The position numbers and the translations under genes are program-made. The notes under the pieces were generated by a model. The model saw only the letters and a program-made list of their open reading frames with translations, had not been told where the DNA came from and made no database searches. Positions 1 to 7,296 of a stretch of DNA of 37,409 bases are shown piece by piece. Numbering within the stretch: position 1 is the first letter of the stretch; every line of letters begins with the position of its first letter. Where the stretch lies: assembly GCA_023393525.1 (NCBI GenBank), contig JAEWKZ010000119.1:1-37409 (forward strand), given 5' to 3'. Source of the stretch: Pseudomonadota bacterium. Lineage in GTDB: Bacteria > Desulfobacterota > Desulfovibrionia > Desulfovibrionales > Desulfomicrobiaceae.

Positions 1-1
1 T

Positions 2-154
2 CGCACCCAATGGGTGCTAAAAATCATTCAGGAAAAGCAAGTTCAATATACCGATATCATTGATTTATTTCAAGTGCAAAATGTTTCAAAACTGTATATT
101 CAATGCAACTTTTTCACGGATTTAGGAGAAGAAATAAATTATGACCGAAGATAA
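2..154 (+). CDS. 3' end of an unidentified upstream gene (partial)
   Basis: From base 2 one frame stays open for 50 codons and stops at TAA 152-154. The conceptual tail contains WVLKIIQEKQVQYTDIIDLF, which looks like ordinary amphipathic protein sequence. The frame overlaps the start of the PilZ gene by 14 bases, which suggests the two are cotranscribed. The DNA is clearly AT-richer than the genes after position 670. I do not recognise the family, and the N-terminus lies outside the window. A chance open frame is possible because the stretch is short. Confidence 0.45.
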   Translation, partial: RTQWVLKIIQEKQVQYTDIIDLFQVQNVSKLYIQCNFFTDLGEEINYDRR

Positions 155-632
155 AATGTCAGATGTCGAAGTCTTTGTACATAACAAGATGGTTGTTTCC
201 TTTGCCTGTCCTGTGTGCAAGCTGGAGAAAGAAGTCGCCGTCGAGAGAATAAAGGATGTATATCACTGGAATGTGAATGCGACATGTCGGCGATGCTCGC
301 ATAAATTCAAGGTTTCTTTTAATTTTCGCAAGTATTATCGTAAAGAAACATATTTGCATGCGCTTTTATTCGAATCTTCCGATTCCATTGATCCTGCATG
401 TGATGCGATTGTGACGGATATTTCCCTCACCGGCGTAGGTTTTGAATGTGCCAATCGCAATTTTGATATCGGTTCTGTAGTTGTGATGAAGTTTATGCTG
501 GACGACGAAGAAAGATCAAAGATTGAAAAAAAAATATCCATAGAGTCGATTCGTGGAAAGAAAGTGGGCGGGCTTTTTCTGGATGAAAAGGGTTTTGACA
601 AGGTTCTTGGTAAATATATTCTTCCTAAATAG
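141..632 (+). CDS. PilZ domain protein with N-terminal zinc ribbon
   Basis: Probable cyclic-di-GMP-binding effector of 163 residues. The N-terminal third has two Cys pairs (C23/C26 and C49/C52), a zinc-ribbon spacing. The PilZ signature follows: an RxxxR element at R63-R67 (RKYYR) and a DxSxxG element at D93-G98 (DISLTG), both needed for c-di-GMP binding in this family. There is no signal peptide or membrane segment, so it is cytoplasmic. AGGAG at 124-128 precedes ATG 141 by 12 bases; an in-frame ATG at 156 is a weaker alternative. The gene is AT-rich compared with the next genes, which may mean separate acquisition. It sits 37 bases before the PstS-like/OmpA gene and may be the output partner of the signalling cluster; that link is inference. 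Confidence 0.85.
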   Translation: MTEDKMSDVEVFVHNKMVVSFACPVCKLEKEVAVERIKDVYHWNVNATCRRCSHKFKVSFNFRKYYRKETYLHALLFESSDSIDPACDAIVTDISLTGVGFECANRNFDIGSVVVMKFMLDDEERSKIEKKISIESIRGKKVGGLFLDEKGFDKVLGKYILPK

Positions 633-669
633 TTTTGGCGCAACGTGGTGACGAAGAGGAGCGGTGTAC

Positions 670-2427
670 ATGGCTGACATGGACGAGTCCGGGTCGTCGG
701 GCAAAATTCTGTTTTTTTTCCTGGCTTTGCTGGCCACCGCCGTCATGGGCGCGGCGGTCACGTTTTTCCTGCGGCCGGATCTGCTGTTTTTCCATACGAC
801 AAGTCCGCTTGAGCGCGTTTCCATCCTTCCCCAGGAAGCGGCCGTCGGCGGGGGCCAGTGGCGACTGATCAGCCAATGGCACGGGGCGGGCGAGTTTCAA
901 GAGGCCGAGAACCTGTTCCGCGTGGAATTCAAGTCCATACCCGGCTGGGAGACGCCCCCGCCGGTGGTGCTCAGGAAAGACGAGACCGGCGCCAGGGTCG
1001 AGGGCGTCTACAAGCCCGTCCAGTACTCCACCCGGAACATCCTGACCCTGGCTGGCGCAAGCACGCTGGCCAACCGCCTGGCGCCGGAACTGGCGGAGTT
1101 CTATCTGTTGAGCATTGGCGCCGGCGAGGTCCGCAAAACCCCCGGCCAAAGTCCCGACGAGATCACCGTGGAGGGCGTTTATCACATTTCCAAGGAAATC
1201 CGGACCATCCGGATAAAGGGGCGGGGAACGGCGGAGGGCTTCGCGGCCCTCAAGGATGGGGACTGCGATGTGGCCATGGCCACGCACAGGCTCTCGGCGG
1301 CGGACGCCAAGATTTTCGGCTCCGGAGTCATCACCTCCGGGAGCGAGAACAAGATTGGCATGGACGCCGTCGCGGTGGTGGCGCACAAGGACAACCCCGT
1401 GGCCTCCCTGACCCTGGAGCAGGTCGGCGCGATTTTCGCGGGGGACATCTCCAATTGGGAGCAGGTCGGCGGACCGTCCGCGCCGATCAAGGTCTTTGTC
1501 CTGCGGCAGGATTTTGCGACCAGCCGTTTTGTTCAGGATTTTTTCCTGGGCGGCCGGGGCTTCGCTTCTTCCGCCCGCGTCGTCGAAGCCCATGAACTTC
1601 TTCCTGAACTGGTGTCCAAGGACCCGTGGGCCATCGGGTTCTGCAGCATCACCATGGCCAACCAGTGCCGGGAGATGCCGCTTCGGCTCTCCGCGGATTC
1701 CGAAGCGGTCCTTCCTTCGTCCGAGTCCATCCGCACCCTGGCCTATCCCGCCAGCCGGAACATGTACCTGTATCTGAAGTCCTCGACGGACAACGTCTAC
1801 GCCCGCGATTTCGTCAACCTCGCGCTCAGTGACGCCGGGCAGGACATCGTCAAGAAATTCGGTTTCGTGAAAAACGCCGAGGTGGTCGGCGACGCGAGCG
1901 CGGCCGACCGGGATACGCCTCTTGGCGTTTCGGTCTCCGGGCCAACGGCCGTGTTCGAGCCGGAAGCCGTTCCCGTTCTCAAGGCCCCACCTGTGGGCGC
2001 TTTGCCGCCCTTGGTGCAGTTCGACGGGGAAGCGGTGCCCGAGAGCACCCGCAGGGCGGTCCTGCAGGACTATCTCGACGCCGTGTACGGAGCCGAGAAA
2101 CTTCCCATCGTCTTTCGTTTCGAGTCCGCCAACCTCGATTTGGACGATCAGGCCGTAAAGGATGTGAGCCGCGTCGCGGCCATGATGAAGGAACCCAAGA
2201 ATTCCGCGAAGATGGTTGTCCTGGTCGGTTTTTCCGATTCGGTCGGCGCCTATGCCTCCAATCTGGCCGTCTCGCGCAAAAGGGCGGAAGCCGTGGCCGA
2301 GGCGCTTGCCAAAAAAGGTCTGCAGGACGTCATTGTCCTGGGCGCGGGCGAAGAGGCCGCCATCGAACGCAACGACATTCGAGCCGGGCGTGAGAAAAAC
2401 CGCCGCGTGGAGATATGGTTAAAATGA
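670..2427 (+). CDS. Membrane-anchored PstS-like substrate-binding protein fused to OmpA domain
   Basis: 585 residues. An N-terminal membrane anchor (about residues 8-30) is followed by a region without a recognised match. A periplasmic binding domain of the phosphate-binding PstS type spans about 165-420, with GRGTAEGFAALKDGDCDVAM and a DISNWEQVGG motif typical of that family. A linker leads to a C-terminal OmpA-like peptidoglycan-binding domain (about 475-585, with NLAVSRKRAEAV and a terminal RRVEIW). No permease genes are adjacent, so import is unlikely; a sensory or envelope-tethered ligand-binding role is more plausible because receiver and kinase genes follow. ATG 670 is preferred over GTG 664 because AGAGGAG at 655-661 lies 8 bases upstream of it. 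The stop overlaps the next start (ATGA). Ligand unknown. Confidence 0.85.
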   Translation: MADMDESGSSGKILFFFLALLATAVMGAAVTFFLRPDLLFFHTTSPLERVSILPQEAAVGGGQWRLISQWHGAGEFQEAENLFRVEFKSIPGWETPPPVVLRKDETGARVEGVYKPVQYSTRNILTLAGASTLANRLAPELAEFYLLSIGAGEVRKTPGQSPDEITVEGVYHISKEIRTIRIKGRGTAEGFAALKDGDCDVAMATHRLSAADAKIFGSGVITSGSENKIGMDAVAVVAHKDNPVASLTLEQVGAIFAGDISNWEQVGGPSAPIKVFVLRQDFATSRFVQDFFLGGRGFASSARVVEAHELLPELVSKDPWAIGFCSITMANQCREMPLRLSADSEAVLPSSESIRTLAYPASRNMYLYLKSSTDNVYARDFVNLALSDAGQDIVKKFGFVKNAEVVGDASAADRDTPLGVSVSGPTAVFEPEAVPVLKAPPVGALPPLVQFDGEAVPESTRRAVLQDYLDAVYGAEKLPIVFRFESANLDLDDQAVKDVSRVAAMMKEPKNSAKMVVLVGFSDSVGAYASNLAVSRKRAEAVAEALAKKGLQDVIVLGAGEEAAIERNDIRAGREKNRRVEIWLK

Positions 2428-2837
2428 CGCACACCCAATCCCTTGCCTCCGAATCCGGCCACAAGGCCGCCAGCATCCTGGTCATAGACGACGACAAGCT
2501 CATGTGCCTGGCCCTGGCCAAGATACTCACGTCCGTCGGCTACAACGTGGTCCAGGCCTTTGACGGCGACGAAGGACTCAAGCTGTACCGCGCCCAGGCC
2601 TTTGACCTGGTCATCACGGATCTGATCATGCCCGACAAGGAAGGAATCCAGATCATTCGCGAACTGCGCAAGGAAAACAGCAGCATCCGCATCATCGCCA
2701 TGTCCGCGGGAGGCAGGGGCGGCGCCACGGATTATCTGAAATGGGCCCGGCTCATGGGCGCGAAACAGTGCCTGAGCAAGCCCATCAAACGCGAAGACCT
2801 GCTCGGCGCCGTCGAGTCGGTGCTGGCCTTGCCCTGA
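2424..2837 (+). CDS. Single-domain response regulator (CheY-like)
   Basis: About 137 residues, almost entirely one receiver domain. The acidic pocket is IDDDK (residues 21-25), the phosphoacceptor is D66 in ITDLIMPD, and the conserved Lys is in CLSKPIKRED. There is no output domain, so it should act as a phosphate shuttle or bind a partner. ATG 2424 overlaps the preceding stop as ATGA, with GGAG at 2409-2412. An in-frame ATG at 2415 would add three residues but lies too close to the GGAG. Position between the PstS-like/OmpA gene and the hybrid kinase makes it a likely member of that relay. Confidence 0.9.
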   Translation: MTHTQSLASESGHKAASILVIDDDKLMCLALAKILTSVGYNVVQAFDGDEGLKLYRAQAFDLVITDLIMPDKEGIQIIRELRKENSSIRIIAMSAGGRGGATDYLKWARLMGAKQCLSKPIKREDLLGAVESVLALP

Positions 2838-2904
2838 AGTCCTCCGCGTACCTCAACCAACGAACCTTTGGCCTTGCCGCTGGCGGCTGCCGCACGAGTA
2901 GGAT

Positions 2905-5900
2905 ATGGAAAGAAAAAAAGCATTTTTTAATCTGCTCCAGTTCAAGATTCATCTTGGGATTCAATTCATCCTGGCGATATGCTTTTTTGCGTTGGGGTAT
3001 TTCATTTACGTCACCCAACTCGATTTCCTCATCAACGACATCCGCCGGCAGGGCGCGGAACAGGCGCAGATGGTCGCGGAAGCGAGCGTGCCGGCCATCC
3101 AGCGCGAGAGCATATACCTGTTGGAGGAATTGGCGACCAAAGCCGAGTACTCCCCGCTGGTCGCGTACTGCCAGATCGTCGATCCCGTCGGGAAATCGCT
3201 GCTCAAGGGCGAGGTCCGGGTCGGACTGACCAGGGACGATCTCATGAGCGCCTACAGCGCCAAGGACGTTTCGGTGGTCACCCGTGACATCGTCGCCGGG
3301 GGCAGGACCATCGGCCAGGTCAAGCTGGGGATGTTCATCGACAAGGCCCGGCACGAAGTGCAGACGACCACCATCCGCCTGGTCGCGGCCTTCGCGGTGG
3401 TGCTCGGCCTCATCGCGCTCTTTTTGTACGTGTTTTTGAACCGCCTGCTCATTCTCCCGGTCGTCAATCTTTCCGTTCTCACCCAGAGCCTGTCCCGAGG
3501 GGAGTTCGTGACCACGAACCTGGACCAGCGGCGCGATGAACTCGGCGTGCTGGCGAACGGTTTCAACATAATGAGCCGCAACCTGAAGGAGCTCTACAAA
3601 AGCCTCGAAGAAAAGGTCGATGCGAGAACAGAGGATTTGAACAACGCCTACCACGAGCTTCAGGCCATTTTCGACAACTCCCTGGTCGGGATCTCGGTTT
3701 TGAGCATCGATCACAAGGTGATCCGGGCGAACAGAAGATTCGCTACCATTTTCGGTTATTTGCCGCATGAAATGCCCCTGGTCGGCCCCGAAAGGCTGCA
3801 TGTTTCCGGTCGCAGCTTCGATGAGTTTGTCGAAAAGTTCTTCAGCCGTCTGGGCGAGAGGGAAATCGCCCAGCAGGAATACCAGTTCCGGCGCAAGGAC
3901 GGCAGCGTGTTCTGGAGCCAGGTCTCGGCCAAGGCCATCGACCCGCAGGATCTGAACCGCGGCGTCATTTTCGTCATCGAGGACATCTCGGACCGCAAGA
4001 AGGCCAGCGAATTGCTGCGCCAGCATGCCGAGGACCTGCGCGTGGCCAAGGATCTGGCCGACAAGGCGACCCGCTCCAAGAGCGAGTTCCTGGCCAGGAT
4101 GAGCCACGAGATCCGCACACCCATGAACGCCATCCTGGGCATGGCCGAGATGCTCCAGGAGACGGGGCTGAGCGAAGAGCAGGAGGAGTACGTCAAGACC
4201 TTCAGCACGGCCGGAGAGCTGCTGCTGGGCATCATCAACGACATCCTCGATTTTTCCAAGATCGAGGTCGGGCAGATCAAGCTCGAATCCATTCCGTTCA
4301 ACCTGCGCGAGCTGGTGGGCGATGTGAACAAGCTCTTCGTCTATCGGGCGGAAGAGAAGTCGCTGCGCCTGGTGCAGCAGGTCTCCGATGGGTTGGCGCA
4401 ACGCTACATCGGCGATCCGACCCGCATCCGCCAGATCATCATCAACCTGGTGGGCAACGCGCTAAAATTCACCAGCGTCGGCGGCGTGACCATGTCCGTG
4501 AACGAGTCGGTCATGGACGACGGAACGCCGTGCTGCCTTTTCGCGGTCAAGGACACGGGCATCGGCATCCCTAAATCCAAGCTGGACGCCGTGTTCGAGA
4601 GTTTCGCCCAGGCCGATTCCTCCACCACGCGCGAATTCGGCGGTACAGGGCTTGGCCTGGCCATTTCCAAGAAGCTGGTCGAGCTGATGGGCGGACGGAT
4701 CTGGGTTGAAAGCGAGCCCGGCCAGGGCACGACGTTTTTCTTCAAGCTGCCCCTGATTCCCGACATGCAGGTCCAGCAGCCGGAATTCGGCCTCAAGATT
4801 CCGGCGGACACCCACCTGCTCATCGTCGAGGACCACCCCGAAAACCGCGGGAGCATCTCCTCCCTGGTGCGCGGCTGGGGGCTTGTGCCCGTTTCCTGCA
4901 CCTCGGCGGGCAAGGCCATCGACGCCTTGAACGCCCACAAGAAGGATTTCGCCTTCCAGGCCATTCTGATCGACTCCGTGGTCGACAACCTGCCCGGAAT
5001 CGAAATTGTCCACCTGCTGGTCGGCCAGGGCATCCCGGTGGCCAATCTGGTCCTGGCCGTGGAAACGGCCGAGGACCTCGTCGAGCTGCCCAAGGCCTCG
5101 GATTTCGGCCCCCTGTCCTACATTCTCAAGAGCGAGCGGGACGTGGTCCTGCACGACAAGATCCACGAGGTCGTGTCCGAGTCCCAGCGCAAGCGCATGA
5201 CGGATTTCCAGGACAAGGGCTGGAAGATACTCCTGGTCGACGACGTGGAGGCCAACAGGCGGGTGGTGGAGCTTTTCCTCAAGAGCAGCAACGTTTCCCT
5301 CGTCCATGCCGAGAACGGCAAGATCGCGGTGGAAAAGTTCACCGAGGAGCCTTTCGACCTGGTGCTCATGGACATGGAAATGCCGGTCATGGACGGGCTT
5401 GAGGCCACGCGCCGCATCCGGGCCTGGGAACAGGACAAGCGGGAGTACAAGACGCCCATCATCGCCCTCACGGCCCACGCTTTTCAGGAGCACCGGCAAA
5501 AGACCATGGATGCGGGATGCACGGAGTTTCTGGCCAAACCCATCAAGAAGCAGGCGCTCATCAACATCATCGATCTGTTCGCAGGCCAGCGCGAATCCCT
5601 GGTCTACCAGCCCGAACCCCTGCTGGTGACCGAGGTCGCTCCCGTTCTGGACGAGCAGGACTCCCCGGTGCAGATCGATCCCGAGCTTCAGGATCTGCGT
5701 CCGCTTTTCCTGCGCACGGTCCGCGATTTCCAGGCCCAGCTCGCCGACGCCATCACCACCCAGGATTTCGGGGCCATGCAGCGGTGCGGGCACAGCTTGA
5801 AGGGGCTGGGCAGCACCTACGCCGTGGACGAGATCAGCCAGTCCGGCAAGATCATCGAAAGCGCGGCCAAGAGTCGGCAGCTGCCGGTCATCGTCGAGGC

Positions 5901-6687
5901 GGTCAATCATCTGGCCGTGTTCATGAACACGGGCACCACGCAGAAGATCCAGTCCGACCAGGAGTCCCTGCGCGGCCAGGATGGCGAAGCCCTGCCCGAA
6001 CCGGTGGACGGCCGCTACGTGGTCCATGTCGCTCCGGAGATGTCCGAGCTCATACCCTTCCTCATGGACGCCATGCAGAAGGATCTTGAACTCATGGGCA
6101 AGGCCCTGGCCCAGAAGGACTTCCCGACCCTGCGCCGTTTCGGGCACAGTCACAAAGGTTTCGGCAGCACCTACGGCTTCGAGTACATCAGCATGGTCGG
6201 GCGCAGGATCCAGTCCGCCGCCGAAGCCCGGGACGCCGAAAAGCTGGCCGATCTTCTGCTGGCGCTGGGCAGCTATCTTGAACGCGTGGACATCGTCTAC
6301 GAGATCCCCTCGGACCTGGTGGAGCAGGAGGCCGAGCCTCCCGTGCCCGCCGCCGCTGCTCCGGCGGAGATTCCCGAGGAAACGCAGGATTACACGGTGG
6401 AGGTGGATGCCGAACTCTATGAACTCGTGCCGCTCTTCATGGACACCATGCGGTCCAACATCGTCGAGATGCAGCAAGCCCTGCCGGAGAAAAACTTTGA
6501 CGTCATCTGTCGTCACGGACACAGTCAAAAAGGCCTCGGAAGTACCTACGGCTTTGATTATTTGAGTCACATAGGGTACAAGATCGAAACCGCAGGCATG
6601 CAGAAGAACGCGGATGAAGTGGCGAAACTGCTTAAAGTGATGGATTCGTATCTCGAAAAAGTTCAGATCGTGGAGCGGAAAGGATGA
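2905..6687 (+). CDS. Hybrid sensor histidine kinase with two receivers and three Hpt domains
   Basis: 1260 residues. Order: TM1 (about 14-36), extracytoplasmic sensor region (37-155), TM2 (156-180), HAMP (180-235), PAS (250-375, with a PAC-like end at VIFVIEDISDRKKA), HisKA with H401 in SHEIRTPMNAIL, HATPase (510-630, GTGLGLAISKKL), a degenerate receiver (about 635-750), a canonical receiver with D823 in LVLMDMEMPVMDG, then three phosphotransfer domains with likely phospho-histidines H963 (GHSLKGLGS), H1081 (GHSHKGFGS) and H1206 (GHSQKGLGS). Hpt copies two and three share KGxGSTYGF and look like internal duplications. Anchored in the inner membrane, it should autophosphorylate and pass phosphate to the flanking receivers. 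It overlaps the following receiver gene by ATGA. The signal sensed is unknown. Confidence 0.95.
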   Translation: MERKKAFFNLLQFKIHLGIQFILAICFFALGYFIYVTQLDFLINDIRRQGAEQAQMVAEASVPAIQRESIYLLEELATKAEYSPLVAYCQIVDPVGKSLLKGEVRVGLTRDDLMSAYSAKDVSVVTRDIVAGGRTIGQVKLGMFIDKARHEVQTTTIRLVAAFAVVLGLIALFLYVFLNRLLILPVVNLSVLTQSLSRGEFVTTNLDQRRDELGVLANGFNIMSRNLKELYKSLEEKVDARTEDLNNAYHELQAIFDNSLVGISVLSIDHKVIRANRRFATIFGYLPHEMPLVGPERLHVSGRSFDEFVEKFFSRLGEREIAQQEYQFRRKDGSVFWSQVSAKAIDPQDLNRGVIFVIEDISDRKKASELLRQHAEDLRVAKDLADKATRSKSEFLARMSHEIRTPMNAILGMAEMLQETGLSEEQEEYVKTFSTAGELLLGIINDILDFSKIEVGQIKLESIPFNLRELVGDVNKLFVYRAEEKSLRLVQQVSDGLAQRYIGDPTRIRQIIINLVGNALKFTSVGGVTMSVNESVMDDGTPCCLFAVKDTGIGIPKSKLDAVFESFAQADSSTTREFGGTGLGLAISKKLVELMGGRIWVESEPGQGTTFFFKLPLIPDMQVQQPEFGLKIPADTHLLIVEDHPENRGSISSLVRGWGLVPVSCTSAGKAIDALNAHKKDFAFQAILIDSVVDNLPGIEIVHLLVGQGIPVANLVLAVETAEDLVELPKASDFGPLSYILKSERDVVLHDKIHEVVSESQRKRMTDFQDKGWKILLVDDVEANRRVVELFLKSSNVSLVHAENGKIAVEKFTEEPFDLVLMDMEMPVMDGLEATRRIRAWEQDKREYKTPIIALTAHAFQEHRQKTMDAGCTEFLAKPIKKQALINIIDLFAGQRESLVYQPEPLLVTEVAPVLDEQDSPVQIDPELQDLRPLFLRTVRDFQAQLADAITTQDFGAMQRCGHSLKGLGSTYAVDEISQSGKIIESAAKSRQLPVIVEAVNHLAVFMNTGTTQKIQSDQESLRGQDGEALPEPVDGRYVVHVAPEMSELIPFLMDAMQKDLELMGKALAQKDFPTLRRFGHSHKGFGSTYGFEYISMVGRRIQSAAEARDAEKLADLLLALGSYLERVDIVYEIPSDLVEQEAEPPVPAAAAPAEIPEETQDYTVEVDAELYELVPLFMDTMRSNIVEMQQALPEKNFDVICRHGHSQKGLGSTYGFDYLSHIGYKIETAGMQKNADEVAKLLKVMDSYLEKVQIVERKG

Positions 6688-7202
6688 GCATGTACAATCA
6701 TGACGTTGATGCCATCGTGGACCAATACGTGACCCGGATTCCGGTCTCGGTGCTGCTGATCGATGACGAGTTCCTGATAGGAGAGGCCATGCGCATCAAG
6801 CTCTCCTCGGAAACGGACATCATATTCAATTACTGCAAGGAGCCGGACAAGGCCCTGGAGACCGCCATCGGCGTTCAGCCCACGGTCATCATGCTCGACC
6901 TGGTCATGCCGGGCGTGAACGGGCTGACCATGGTCAAGTTTTTCAAGAGCAGCGAGGATTTCCGGGATGTGCCGCTCATCGTGCTTTCGGCCCGGGAAGA
7001 GCCCGAGCTCAAAAAAAAGGCCATCGCCCTGGGCGCCAACGACTACATGATCAAATTGCCGGACAAGACCGATCTCATCGCCCGTATCCGCTGCCATTCG
7101 GAGCGCTACATCTTCAAGCAGCAGCGCGACGAACTGGTCATGAAACTCAGGGCGCTTTCAGGTCAGGGCAACGAAGGGTTCTCTTCTCCGTACCTGGATT
7201 GA
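6684..7202 (+). CDS. Response regulator, receiver domain with short C-terminal tail
   Basis: 172 residues. A receiver domain occupies about 20-145 with DDE at 27-29, phosphoacceptor D72 in IMLDLVMPG, a Ser switch residue in VLSAREE and Lys in MIKLPDK. About 25 further residues form no recognisable DNA-binding or enzymatic domain. ATGA overlap with the kinase gene implies translational coupling and makes it the most direct receiver partner of the three Hpt domains. It is the last gene before a strong terminator. Confidence 0.9.
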   Translation: MSMYNHDVDAIVDQYVTRIPVSVLLIDDEFLIGEAMRIKLSSETDIIFNYCKEPDKALETAIGVQPTVIMLDLVMPGVNGLTMVKFFKSSEDFRDVPLIVLSAREEPELKKKAIALGANDYMIKLPDKTDLIARIRCHSERYIFKQQRDELVMKLRALSGQGNEGFSSPYLD

Positions 7203-7228
7203 TTCCTTGCCGATCGATGATTGCCATG

Positions 7229-7265
7229 CGGGACCGGATTCGTGATTTCCAGGTCCCGTTTTTTT
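7229..7265 (+). terminator. Rho-independent terminator after the signalling operon
   Basis: CGGGACC (7229-7235) pairs with GGTCCCG (7252-7258) around a 16-base loop and is followed directly by seven T (7259-7265). It lies 27 bases after the receiver gene stop and separates the phosphorelay operon from the ATPase gene. Confidence 0.8.
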
Positions 7266-7296
7266 GTACACCCAAGGCAGACAGGTGAGAGGTGAC

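Noticed and set aside
4462..6570. A 702-codon minus-strand frame opposite the hybrid kinase
   Set aside because: Antisense shadow of a gene with complete kinase, receiver and Hpt motifs.
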